Positions 18,097 through 26,868 of a stretch of 64,000 bases of DNA are shown here, piece after piece. Made by a program: the position numbers and the translations under genes. Positions within the stretch are counted from its first letter, which is position 1. Each line of letters opens with the position of its first letter. The notes below the pieces were generated by a model. That model saw only the letters and a list, made by a program, of their open reading frames with translations, was not told where the DNA came from and searched no databases. The stretch is from RHLJ01 sp965212165 (lineage in GTDB: Bacteria; Bacteroidota; Rhodothermia; Balneolales; Balneolaceae). The stretch covers positions 2,232,001 through 2,296,000 of the forward strand of contig OZ243096.1 in assembly GCA_965212165.1 (NCBI GenBank), given 5' to 3'.

Positions 18097-20373
18097 ATGC
18101 GAAATTACAAGCTGTTAATAATTTGGTTAGTTGTAGGTACTACTATATTTAGTTGTGATCTGCCAAAAAAACCAGATTTTACTACTTCACATACAGTAGA
18201 AGCTCCAATATTGATTAACAAAGAATTTCAATTTCTTGGCGGTGGGGGATCAGTTGAAGTTTTAATTGATACAACCAAAAGCGAATTTGACTCACTTTTC
18301 ACACTTAATGCTACTACTGGATTAATAAGTGTGTCTAAAGAAGAAGATTTTGATTTTGGTGACCTTAATGATGCCATACCTGAAATTAGTACTGACCCAA
18401 CTAGTTTTAATTCTCAAGTTGGTGAGTTAGAACTTGGAAGTTTTTCTTCTGGTGGATCTAACTTAGGTACGGCGAGTTTCCAAGATTTAACAGGGTTAAA
18501 TCCTTCTGTAGTACCTGCAGGTACACCTATTCCTGGAGGGTCAACACCTGCTCCTGTTAACATTGATGTTGGACAAAGCACTGACTTCTTTGTAAGTGCT
18601 ACAATTAAAAGAGGATCTATTGAAATTAGTATTACAAATAACCTAGGTTTTGATATTAGCGCTATCGATGTTGATTTGAACTCTGGTAATACTTTTGTAG
18701 CTGGTACAACTATTTCAAATGTAAATCATGGAGAACTAAGCTCAGGTCAGATTACATTTACTGAAGGTGATATTCTTTCTAATATTAATGTTGACGTTTC
18801 AGTTACTTGGAATGCACAAAATACCTCAGCAAATCCAGGTGAGCTGGTTGTTGAAAGTATTGATGGTATAGGGCTTGTAGCTTCTGAAGTGGAAGCAGCC
18901 GTTGAATCGCAGGATTTCTCATCTAGTAATACTACGACATTTGATGCCACAGAATTTATTTTCTCTGATCCATCTCATTACGTTCAGTTAGAATCAGGGT
19001 TTTTAAATATTGACCCAATTGTAAATGGATTAGATTTAACAATCGATTCATTAATTATTTCTTTCCCAAATATTCGTAGAGGACCTAACTATTTACCTGG
19101 TGATTCACTTAGAATAAGTTATATACCAGGGTTTGATCAAATACTAAGAAGTGCTACTTCAAATAGTAAAGAAAGAGATCTAACAGGTTATAGATTATAT
19201 GCGTTTAATAATATAATTGAATACAATATCTCTTCAATTACTGAAAATACTCAAGATGCTGCACCTGGTGATCAAACTCGTGTTATCAATGAGAATAATG
19301 AGATAAGCTCCAGTGTAGAAATAATTGACCTCAAAATTGCATCAGCATTCGGTGAGATCCTACCACAAACAGTTTCATTAGGAGAGGATGATCCATCAAA
19401 TGGTACAGACACATGGGATTTAAACAATGACAGCGAAGCTGAAATAACTTCAATTGACGGTTTAGAAGATATCTCGAAACAAATTGATGGTTTAGAGTTT
19501 ACACAGGCTACACTTAGTATTAATTACGAATCGAATATTGGTGTACCAACTACAATCTATTCAGCATTTTTAGGAACAAATGGTGATGGAGAAGAAGTTT
19601 TCTTAAGAGGAAAAGCAGGTCAAAATGCCGAAGTTATTGCTGGAGATCCTATCAATGGAATCTTAAGAGACGGTGTGCAGCTTCTTCCAGAACAGATGAT
19701 CAAGTTCGAATTAGAACCTAGTGTTTCTGGAGGTCTAGAAACTTTTTCACTTACCTTTGATTCAACAAATTCTACAGTAACTGACTTTCTAAATAATTTA
19801 CCAAGCGAAATTAGATTTGTTGGTAAAGCAATTGTTAATGAAGATGGTACTGAAGCAACTATTACTTCTCCATTAGAATTTGATCCAAAAATTAGTGTAA
19901 ATCTTCCATTGGCATTTAAGACTACCAATGAAACGGCATTTACAGATACAACTGAAGTAGATGCACTTCAAGACTTACCAACTCCAGAAGATGATGCAAA
20001 TATCAGTGAAGGATTACTATTAATAAGCTATGAAAATGGATTACCGCTCGGTTTTTCATTAAGTCTTACATTTGTAGATTCTACAGGTGCAACGGTTATT
20101 GTACTACCTACAGATGCTCCATCAGGTGGTAGATATGATCTATTAGGTGCGCAAGTAGATGAGGTTACCAGATTTGCTACTTTCGCAACTCCCGGAAATA
20201 TTGAAATTGCGCTTACAGACGCTCAATTAAGTGAGCTATATAAAGCCTCTTCAATAATAATTGAGTCGAATTTAAGGACAACTCAAAACACGGAGGTGAA
20301 GTTTAAGGCAACAGATGCAATTAAACTCAGTGTCAGTGCAAAAATTAGTATCGAAAATAACTTTAAAAACTAA
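18097..20373 (+). CDS. Large surface/outer-membrane lipoprotein of unknown function
   Basis: 758-residue protein with a lipoprotein signal (hydrophobic 7-18, lipobox IFSC, Cys20). The rest is Ser/Thr/Asp/Asn-rich, low in Cys and Lys, and predicted to be mostly beta-strand with repeated motifs of the type 'F-D-P-x-I-S-V-N-L-P' and 'S-G-G-L-E-T'. No known domain is recognisable to me. Segments such as SLSLTFVDSTGATVIVLP and ISITNNLGFDISAIDVDLN suggest tandem Ig-like sandwich domains. It ends directly at the ribosome-binding site of the outer-membrane barrel gene, so the two are surely co-expressed and may form a surface complex (inference). The composition points to an exposed extracellular or periplasmic location. 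Confidence 0.8.
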   Translation: MRNYKLLIIWLVVGTTIFSCDLPKKPDFTTSHTVEAPILINKEFQFLGGGGSVEVLIDTTKSEFDSLFTLNATTGLISVSKEEDFDFGDLNDAIPEISTDPTSFNSQVGELELGSFSSGGSNLGTASFQDLTGLNPSVVPAGTPIPGGSTPAPVNIDVGQSTDFFVSATIKRGSIEISITNNLGFDISAIDVDLNSGNTFVAGTTISNVNHGELSSGQITFTEGDILSNINVDVSVTWNAQNTSANPGELVVESIDGIGLVASEVEAAVESQDFSSSNTTTFDATEFIFSDPSHYVQLESGFLNIDPIVNGLDLTIDSLIISFPNIRRGPNYLPGDSLRISYIPGFDQILRSATSNSKERDLTGYRLYAFNNIIEYNISSITENTQDAAPGDQTRVINENNEISSSVEIIDLKIASAFGEILPQTVSLGEDDPSNGTDTWDLNNDSEAEITSIDGLEDISKQIDGLEFTQATLSINYESNIGVPTTIYSAFLGTNGDGEEVFLRGKAGQNAEVIAGDPINGILRDGVQLLPEQMIKFELEPSVSGGLETFSLTFDSTNSTVTDFLNNLPSEIRFVGKAIVNEDGTEATITSPLEFDPKISVNLPLAFKTTNETAFTDTTEVDALQDLPTPEDDANISEGLLLISYENGLPLGFSLSLTFVDSTGATVIVLPTDAPSGGRYDLLGAQVDEVTRFATFATPGNIEIALTDAQLSELYKASSIIIESNLRTTQNTEVKFKATDAIKLSVSAKISIENNFKN

Positions 20374-20385
20374 GGAGGTATGACA

Positions 20386-21897
20386 ATGAAAAATTTAAAA
20401 ATCATTTTTACGATTTGTTTCGCACTTTCAGCTGCTTCTTTAGTTGCCCAAAGTCGACATTATAACTCAGCTACTCTAGGAATGGGTGGCGGTGGAACCG
20501 CATATATTGATGGATATCATGCTAATTTCTTAAACCCAGCTAACTTGATGTTACAGCATGCTAATAGACCAAAAAGGTCGCTTGGATTAGTTGGTGGTTT
20601 AGGTTTTAGAGCTGGTGGCTCTTTATTAAATGTAGATGTATATAATAGATATTTAACAACTGGACTTACTATTGACGGACTAGTTCGTGAGAATATGCTA
20701 AACGATTGGTTTGGCACAGATGACACAAATACAAGAGAATTAGCTGCTACATTTAGTATAGTTCCTCTAGGTTTTTCAAATAGAGGATCAAAGACTGCAT
20801 TTAGTTTAGCAACTCGTGTAAGAACAACACAAGATCTTACTGTTAATAAAGGGCTTATGGAATTGGCTTTTTATGGCTTTGATTCTGGTAATTTCTCTTC
20901 TCCTGTACCTGTTAACTTTAATAGTAGAACACTTTCATTTGCTGAAATTTCAGTTGGTTTTGCAATGGAATTACCAATACCATTAACAGGACTTGTTGAA
21001 AAACTTCCTTTTATAAAAGGAATCAAGGTTTACGCTGGTGCTGCACCTAAATATATTGTGGGTATACAATCAACACAGTTAGATTTTACCTCTGCATTAA
21101 CTGTTAACTCAATTACTGGAAGTAGTAATGGTAGCATAGTTCATGACTTCAACTATTCATTATTAACATATGGTGATTTATCAGATCAGCTTGCTGCATA
21201 TTCAGATGCTCGTGAGATAGATCCAGATGCAAAACTAGATGACTTTCTAGATTATTCTGGTTCTGATATTGGGACATTAGGTTCTGGCTTTGGTGTTGAT
21301 CTAGGTGTTACTGCAGAATTAGATGTATCGCTTCCTGCTTTAGGATTTTTCGGTAAACGACAAGTATTAAGACTTTCAATGTCTATGACCGATTTAGGAA
21401 GTGTTAGTTATGATTCTAAACCTACAAATGTTACAGCATCAGGTATCGTTACTATTGATGGAGATGTTGGAGATAAAACTCCTAATGAATATTTCAATGA
21501 CTTAGGCGATAGTCTTCAAAATGATGTTTATGGTGGATTTACTTCTCAGTCTCTAGGGGCACAAAAGTATGATTTACCAGGAATGTATAATTTTGGAGCA
21601 GCATTAACCTTAGGTAAACTAACTACTACTTTAGATTATGGTTTTGGCTTCAATGATGTTGGAACTAATAGTAAAAGAAGCGCACTAACATTAGGCGCTG
21701 AATATCGACTATTGGGTATAATTCCTTTACGATTTGGTACAAGAATTGGAGGTTATTCTTCTTCAACATATTCTGCTGGAATAGGACTTGATTTGAGATT
21801 CTTAGAATTTACAGTAGCAGCATCTACAGTTGCTAACTCAGCTAGTAATGGTAGCTCAGGAGCTGTAGCTTGGAGTGGATTATTACTCAGATTCTAA
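20386..21897 (+). CDS. Outer-membrane beta-barrel protein (DUF5723/PorV-like)
   Basis: 503-residue exported protein with a clear Sec signal (MKNLKIIFTICFALSAASLVAQ). The mature part begins SRHYNSATLGMGGGGTAYIDGYHANFLNPANL, in the style of Bacteroidota barrel proteins such as the UPF0164/PorV/DUF5723 group, where an N-P-A-N-L motif follows the first strand; in this report that stretch is quoted only for its N-P-A-N-L and G-M-G-G-G-G elements. Alternating aromatic strands continue to a C-terminal F (LLLRF). The start is set at 20386 because an AAGGAGG (20372-20378) lies 7 nt before it, whereas the ATG at 20380 is too close. The strong Shine-Dalgarno is unusual for this group. It is paired with the preceding lipoprotein and ends at a hairpin terminator. 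Confidence 0.8.
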   Translation: MKNLKIIFTICFALSAASLVAQSRHYNSATLGMGGGGTAYIDGYHANFLNPANLMLQHANRPKRSLGLVGGLGFRAGGSLLNVDVYNRYLTTGLTIDGLVRENMLNDWFGTDDTNTRELAATFSIVPLGFSNRGSKTAFSLATRVRTTQDLTVNKGLMELAFYGFDSGNFSSPVPVNFNSRTLSFAEISVGFAMELPIPLTGLVEKLPFIKGIKVYAGAAPKYIVGIQSTQLDFTSALTVNSITGSSNGSIVHDFNYSLLTYGDLSDQLAAYSDAREIDPDAKLDDFLDYSGSDIGTLGSGFGVDLGVTAELDVSLPALGFFGKRQVLRLSMSMTDLGSVSYDSKPTNVTASGIVTIDGDVGDKTPNEYFNDLGDSLQNDVYGGFTSQSLGAQKYDLPGMYNFGAALTLGKLTTTLDYGFGFNDVGTNSKRSALTLGAEYRLLGIIPLRFGTRIGGYSSSTYSAGIGLDLRFLEFTVAASTVANSASNGSSGAVAWSGLLLRF

Positions 21898-21915
21898 TCT
21901 AGAACTACAGATTTT

Positions 21916-21949
21916 AAAAGCCTCTTCAAGAAATTGTAGGGGCTTTTTT
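21916..21949 (+). terminator. Bidirectional terminator between convergent genes
   Basis: AAAAGCCTC (21916-21924) pairs with the GGGGCTTTT arm ending near 21947, followed by further T residues. It serves the barrel gene, and its edge touches the last codons of the convergent oxidoreductase gene. Confidence 0.65.
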
Positions 21950-23036
21950 ATGCAAAACGAATTATATCTATTTCAGTTGGAAGAGTATCATTAAACATTA
22001 AATAGTTTTTCATTTTAGTCGAAAGATATCCGGAGTATAGAAGACCTTTCGAACCAAATCCGGCAAATACATAAAGATTTTCTTCATTAAAGTGGCTCCC
22101 CATTATTGGCATCCTATTTGGAGTTGAAGCTCTAACTCCTGACCATTGAGAAATAACTTTAGAATTAGTTCTTAATTCTGGTAATACTTTTCCAAATCTT
22201 GTTAAAAGATAGTTTAAGCCTTCTTCATCTATATCTTCGTGATTAAATGAATGTTCATAGGTACTTCCAATTACAAACCTATTTGAATCCATTGAAGCTA
22301 TATAACCCAAGGCAGAAACTGCATGGTCAAAAAGGAGGGGAGATTGGGATTCCATGACAGCTAATTGACCTTTAACTGGATAAAGAGGAATATCTTTCCA
22401 GAAATCAAAATTATTGGTAGAAGCGCCAGTTGTGAAAACTAATTTATCAGCTATTAATATTTCTTGATTGGATAAGTTTATTCCCCATTTTTTATCTTTT
22501 TTAATAATCGAATATTCGAATTCAAAAAAAGAAAAATCAGAATTCGAGATTAAAAATCTCATAAACTCATTTAAGTATGATGAAATATCTACTGTAAGTC
22601 CTACTGATACCCATACACCACCTCCAATACAGGTTATTCCAGGATGGAATTTTTTTAATTCATCTTCATCATACCATTCAATCCAATTATCTGGCCAAGG
22701 CATTGAATCTAGATTTTCCTTCATCCTTTTTGCAATTTTTTCATCTAAAGCTGGACGAAGAACGCCCGTCTTTTTAAAAAAGGGGCTATCACACTTCTGC
22801 TGTATACTTGTAAGATTATCAAGAATTGAAGAATAGCATTTTTCAGCTTCCCAAGTTAGTGTAGCGTATCTACCTGTAGCAGGATTAACCAAACCTATTG
22901 GAGTGCCAGAGGCTCCAGAAGCAATTCCATTTGGATCAATTAAACAAACAGATACATTTTCTTTTATTAGTTCAGAAGCTAATGAAACTCCAGCTAAACC
23001 TGCTCCAAATATACAATAGTCAAAATGCTTAGTCAT
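21948..23036 (-). CDS. FAD-dependent oxidoreductase, DAO family (MnmC-like FAD domain)
   Basis: 362-residue D-amino-acid-oxidase-fold protein. The N-terminal dinucleotide motif GAGLAGVSLASEL (about 11-23) and the next segment SGASGTPIGLVNPATGRYA resemble the C-terminal (FAD) half of MnmC, which removes carboxymethyl from the wobble uridine of tRNA. The late motif GFGSKGLLYSGYL matches the family's GFGSRGL-type ending. Unlike E. coli MnmC (about 670 aa) there is no methyltransferase domain. Stand-alone FAD-half proteins occur in many lineages, so a tRNA role is plausible but not shown; a plain amino-acid or glycine oxidase is the alternative. It is a monocistronic-looking gene with convergent and same-strand neighbours far enough away. 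Confidence 0.8.
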   Translation of the reverse strand: MTKHFDYCIFGAGLAGVSLASELIKENVSVCLIDPNGIASGASGTPIGLVNPATGRYATLTWEAEKCYSSILDNLTSIQQKCDSPFFKKTGVLRPALDEKIAKRMKENLDSMPWPDNWIEWYDEDELKKFHPGITCIGGGVWVSVGLTVDISSYLNEFMRFLISNSDFSFFEFEYSIIKKDKKWGINLSNQEILIADKLVFTTGASTNNFDFWKDIPLYPVKGQLAVMESQSPLLFDHAVSALGYIASMDSNRFVIGSTYEHSFNHEDIDEEGLNYLLTRFGKVLPELRTNSKVISQWSGVRASTPNRMPIMGSHFNEENLYVFAGFGSKGLLYSGYLSTKMKNYLMFNDTLPTEIDIIRFA

Positions 23037-23151
23037 TTATAAAAATATCATTATTTAGATAAAAGTATCAAATCAACATTCTTTGAGGAAAAAACTTTTT
23101 CTTCTTTCAAGTATACCAATAAATAGAGAAGGGAGTATTTGAATTATATCC

Positions 23152-23181
23152 AAAAAAAAAGCTTTCTGAAAATCAGAAAGC
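23152..23181 (-). terminator. Rho-independent terminator of the lpoB-like operon
   Basis: On the minus strand a perfect 9-bp stem, GCTTTCTGA/TCAGAAAGC (23161-23181, 3-nt loop), is followed by a run of nine T (complement of the A-run ending at 23160). It lies 22 bp after the lpoB-like stop. Confidence 0.85.
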
Positions 23182-23203
23182 CTTTAAGAGATTCGATTGA
23201 TTA

Positions 23204-23809
23204 TTAGCCGCGGTAGTTTCTTCTCTCAATTAATTTTTTAATCTTTTTATTACCGATCCAAACTTTTTGGTTGGTTTCAACATTAACAAGTTCAAGATTT
23301 ACAGTATAAAACACAGCAAGAGTTCTATTATCAACTGCTTCATCAACTATTGAATTAATATTTCCAATCAACATAAAATCTGCTCCAAGTTCTTGGGCCA
23401 TTTTCTTCGTTGTTTCAAAAGATGCATTTACTTGTTGGTCGGCTCTTTCATCACGAATTTCAGCGCGTTCTTGTGAATTGGCTACTACAGAAACAGATCC
23501 TGAGTTTACAAAAGCTCGTTCCATTTCTTTAGTAAATACTTCAGTGTCGATGTGTTCCATACTTTCGTTTCTAACACGACCCACAATCATTACCGGTGGT
23601 TGTTGATTATTTCTACTGAATTGATTTAACCAAGGCTTTGTGATAGCGTCAGAAATCATTTCCTCTGCTACTAGCCTAGCATCAGTGTCATTCCATTTAC
23701 CTGAAAGGTCGGTTGTTGTTCCTGGGTCGATCCGGGAAACTTGTTGAGAAGGTCTGCATGCCGTAAGTAACATGAATATCATAAATATGCTGAGAAGTGA
23801 ATATTTCAT
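23204..23809 (-). CDS. LpoB-like outer-membrane lipoprotein (penicillin-binding protein activator)
   Basis: 201-residue lipoprotein (signal with LLTAC, lipidated Cys18). The mature domain resembles LpoB/YcfM: conserved starts of strands in MIVGRVRNESMEHIDTEVF, an alternating helix region MAQELGADFMLIGNINSIVD, and a final strand ELVNVETNQKVWIGNKKIKK with the typical W. In enterobacteria LpoB activates PBP1b from the outer membrane. Here the partner is unknown, and I base the role on fold similarity only. It is located 30 bp downstream of a COG3014-type lipoprotein gene, a pairing also seen in other phyla, and is followed by a strong terminator. Confidence 0.85.
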   Translation of the reverse strand: MKYSLLSIFMIFMLLTACRPSQQVSRIDPGTTTDLSGKWNDTDARLVAEEMISDAITKPWLNQFSRNNQQPPVMIVGRVRNESMEHIDTEVFTKEMERAFVNSGSVSVVANSQERAEIRDERADQQVNASFETTKKMAQELGADFMLIGNINSIVDEAVDNRTLAVFYTVNLELVNVETNQKVWIGNKKIKKLIERRNYRG

Positions 23810-23839
23810 AGCTTTATTGGTTATTTGGGTTATAGATTT

Positions 23840-25144
23840 TTATTTAGAATAAATTGATTCAATAAGTTCTAGACTGGTATTTTCGGTCACATCAACAGAA
23901 TATTCTTCAGAATAGAGAACATGTCCTGTTTGGGAAATATATTCAAGGGTTACTGTATTTTGTCCTGGTGGTAGTTTTACTACGTTCATCCAAGCCTGTC
24001 CAGGAAGAGTTTGCCATCCTCTTAAATCTGCCTTTTCACTTCCTTCTTTATAAAGGAAACTCAAAACGGATGCAAGGAAACCTAAAGTTTCGTTCTCGTC
24101 TTTAATAGCATTTTTTATAACTCCAGTTCCTCCTGCTTTTACAAGAGATCTCGTTAATGCACGAGCATAGATAATAGGTTGCTTAGCTTTATAAACTTCT
24201 CGTGAAACTAAATCCATTTCTTCAATTAAATGAAGATTCAATTCTTCATTATCATTTAAAACTGCACGTACACCCGATACTTGGGTAGGATAAAGGTCAA
24301 CTAAAGGAAAGGAGAATTTTAGATAAAAATCATCATCCCATAGCCTGATATCTTCTTGATATTTTAGTGGTGATTGACCTGTAAAACTTGTTAACAATAC
24401 ATTATAGGTCTCTGGTTCTTGAATTTGCTGTAAATTTGAAACATCAAAAGGTTCATAATCACCGAGTTTCGCTTGTTCTCTTAGAGCAATACCTAGCTTC
24501 TCGTATTCAATCCTAGCGTTATCCGGTCTTCCTGTTTTAGCATAGAGAATAGAAGATAAATAATGACTAAATGCACTATTCTGAATATTTATTTTACCAG
24601 AAGACCATTCAGCTTTCCCCGTAGAATCTGCTCTAGATAATGCATCAGCAAGTCCTTTAATTTGAATATCAAGCTGTTCCATTTTAAATGACATACGACG
24701 AGTTTCAACCAAGGCGCCTTCCCAGTCTTTTTGATGTACAAAGTTCAATGCCTTAAAAGCATTCAGGTAAATGTTTTCATAAGGCTCGCCGTCATAGGCT
24801 AATTTATTATCGTTAGTTAAGAATGAGGCAAAACCACGACTTAAACTCTTTGTATAATTACTTTCAATATCCAACTCAGCTTTACTTAAGAAAATAGTAC
24901 TTGAATCGTATTTTCCTGCAAAATGATAAACCATGCCATTCTCAAGATTCCATAAAACAGCATCTTTAGAACGATACAAATCCTTATCTTCAAAACGATT
25001 TAAGAGTGCCTGAGATTTTTTAAAGTCACCATCAGAAAAAGAATCTCTTAAATCATACTGAGCATCATCCAACATATAAGAATGACATCCTACAGTTGTA
25101 ATAAATAACCCAAGTACTAAAAAAAGGTTTTTAAAAATTCTCAT
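23840..25144 (-). CDS. COG3014-family lipoprotein
   Basis: 434-residue lipoprotein. The better start is 25144 (MRIFKNLFLVLGLF), giving a normal signal with lipobox TVGC; an in-frame start at 25168 only adds eight residues before it. The body begins YMLDDAQYDLRDSFSDGDF and is helix-rich, TPR-like in its first 230 residues (LNAFKALNFVHQKDWEGALVE, quoted in part: L-N-A-F-K-A...), then beta-rich to the end (QNTVTLEYISQTGHVLYSEE). The family has no firm biochemical role; gene neighbourhood with LpoB suggests envelope or peptidoglycan work at the outer membrane. It is the first gene of a two-gene operon and divergent from the Ig-like lipoprotein gene. Confidence 0.8.
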   Translation of the reverse strand: MRIFKNLFLVLGLFITTVGCHSYMLDDAQYDLRDSFSDGDFKKSQALLNRFEDKDLYRSKDAVLWNLENGMVYHFAGKYDSSTIFLSKAELDIESNYTKSLSRGFASFLTNDNKLAYDGEPYENIYLNAFKALNFVHQKDWEGALVETRRMSFKMEQLDIQIKGLADALSRADSTGKAEWSSGKINIQNSAFSHYLSSILYAKTGRPDNARIEYEKLGIALREQAKLGDYEPFDVSNLQQIQEPETYNVLLTSFTGQSPLKYQEDIRLWDDDFYLKFSFPLVDLYPTQVSGVRAVLNDNEELNLHLIEEMDLVSREVYKAKQPIIYARALTRSLVKAGGTGVIKNAIKDENETLGFLASVLSFLYKEGSEKADLRGWQTLPGQAWMNVVKLPPGQNTVTLEYISQTGHVLYSEEYSVDVTENTSLELIESIYSK

Positions 25145-25242
25145 TATAGTTTCAATCTGTAGTATCATTCTAAAATTTTATGCTCACCCTTATATATCTT
25201 AAATCCCGTTTGTATATTAGCTTTATGATAAAGCGCTCTCAA

Positions 25243-26868
25243 ATGTACGTTAAAAAAATACAGTTGTTATATCACATTTTAGTGCTACTACTTTTAGTAG
25301 TCTTAAGTTCGTGTGCAACGCCTAAAGCACCAACAGGAGGGCCAAAAGATACTGAAGGACCAAGGATTGTTGAAACCAACCCTAAATCAGGAACAACTAA
25401 TTTTAATAGTAATAAATTTGAATTTCAATTTTCTGAATATGTAAATCGAAATTCAGTTCGATCAAATATTACCGTAGAACCCGACTTAGGATTGGAATAC
25501 AATTTGAAATGGAAGAAGAAGAAGTTAACTCTAGAATTTGACCAAGATCTCCCAGACTCAACTACAATTATTTTGACTCTCGGTGCAAATGTTTCCGACA
25601 TTAGGAATAATAAAATTGGAAGTCCAATTACATTAGCTATTTCTACAGGTGATGAAATAGATGAAGGTGGATTGACAGGAAGAATTCGGAAAGCTGACAC
25701 TGGCGAGTCTTTAGCGGGAGGGAAGGTTTTACTTTACCGTTCACCTATTGATCTAACAAAAAAAGCTACATATCAAGCTGAAACAGATACTGGCGGTGTA
25801 TATCAATTTTCATATTTAAGAGAAGGTAGATATCAGGCCATATATGTTGATGATCGAAATAGAAATAAAATCTGGGATAGTACAGGTGAGCAAGCTCAGG
25901 TTTTTTCTAAAGAATTTATTGAATTAGAAAAAGCTACTCTAGATACATTAGATGTACTTTATGTAATTCAAAAAGATACCTTAGCTCCAAGACTTCAAGG
26001 AGTTGGCATGTTCTCTTCAAACCGTTTAAGATTACGGTTCAATGAAAATATACATATTCAAGATGATGCTTCGATATCAGTATTAGATACTCTTCAGAAT
26101 CAATTTTCTGAAGCATATCCACTATTTATTTCAAAAAAAGATCCATTTGTTCTATTCGCTCAATCAGATTCCGCTTTAAGTGAATCAGCACTTTATACCT
26201 TAAAATCAAATGGAATCACTGATAAGGCAGGTAATTCGGTTATTTTGACGGATGTCGAATTTGAAGGGAGTGCTCAAGTAGATACAACCCTTCAGCGAAT
26301 TATGGAACATAGAACTGAAAGTGGATTATTTCCAACTCAGAGTGTTGAGATTGCCTATGCCACCCCAATTACGGAACAAGTAGTATTTGACTCATTAGTT
26401 GTTGTTGAAGGAACTGTTTCATTTGATGATTGGCCTGCTCTTCGATTTAATAGAAATAAACTATTTATTGATCCACAAGATCAGTGGATTGAAGGGTTGG
26501 AATATCAATTTTTGGTTTGGAATCCAATTACACAGCGACGAAAGCTTTATGAACCAGAAATTTGGGGTTTAGAAGAGCTTGGCGAAATGACTGTTCAGGT
26601 AGTTGGTGATGATTCAACCGGTATCTATAATTTCAGTCTAGTGAACGAATCAATTTCATTTCAACTTGATTCTACATTTACTGATTCCCTTGAGCTACAA
26701 CAGTTGGCACCAATTGGCTATATTCTAACTGTATTTAAAGATGAAAATGGGAACGGTAATTGGGATATTGGTTCAGTATCACCATATATAGCTCCAGAAC
26801 CATATTATATACAACGAGGCATTAGAATTAGAAACGGTTTTACTTCCGACATAATCATAGAATTTTGA
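25243..26868 (+). CDS. Ig-like domain lipoprotein (SbsA/Big_5 type)
   Basis: 541-residue lipoprotein typical of Bacteroidota-type genomes. The signal ends in VVLSSC, followed by ATPKAPTGGPKDTEGPRI, the standard opening of this family, and then an SbsA-type Ig-like domain (PKSGTTNF, then FEFQFSEYVNRNSV). A carboxypeptidase-regulatory-like fold (GLTGRIRKADTGESLAGGKV) occupies the middle. I prefer the ATG at 25243; longer in-frame starts at 25225 and 25180 exist, but a TAGCTTTA box (25218-25225) resembling a promoter would leave them out. The next gene, an MscS channel, overlaps its stop by 4 bp. Function unknown; a surface-attached structural role is likely. Confidence 0.82.
   Translation: MYVKKIQLLYHILVLLLLVVLSSCATPKAPTGGPKDTEGPRIVETNPKSGTTNFNSNKFEFQFSEYVNRNSVRSNITVEPDLGLEYNLKWKKKKLTLEFDQDLPDSTTIILTLGANVSDIRNNKIGSPITLAISTGDEIDEGGLTGRIRKADTGESLAGGKVLLYRSPIDLTKKATYQAETDTGGVYQFSYLREGRYQAIYVDDRNRNKIWDSTGEQAQVFSKEFIELEKATLDTLDVLYVIQKDTLAPRLQGVGMFSSNRLRLRFNENIHIQDDASISVLDTLQNQFSEAYPLFISKKDPFVLFAQSDSALSESALYTLKSNGITDKAGNSVILTDVEFEGSAQVDTTLQRIMEHRTESGLFPTQSVEIAYATPITEQVVFDSLVVVEGTVSFDDWPALRFNRNKLFIDPQDQWIEGLEYQFLVWNPITQRRKLYEPEIWGLEELGEMTVQVVGDDSTGIYNFSLVNESISFQLDSTFTDSLELQQLAPIGYILTVFKDENGNGNWDIGSVSPYIAPEPYYIQRGIRIRNGFTSDIIIEF

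Noticed and set aside
22468..22836. 122-codon open frame on the plus strand inside the DAO-type oxidoreductase gene
   Set aside because: Shadow of a gene whose own motifs are intact.
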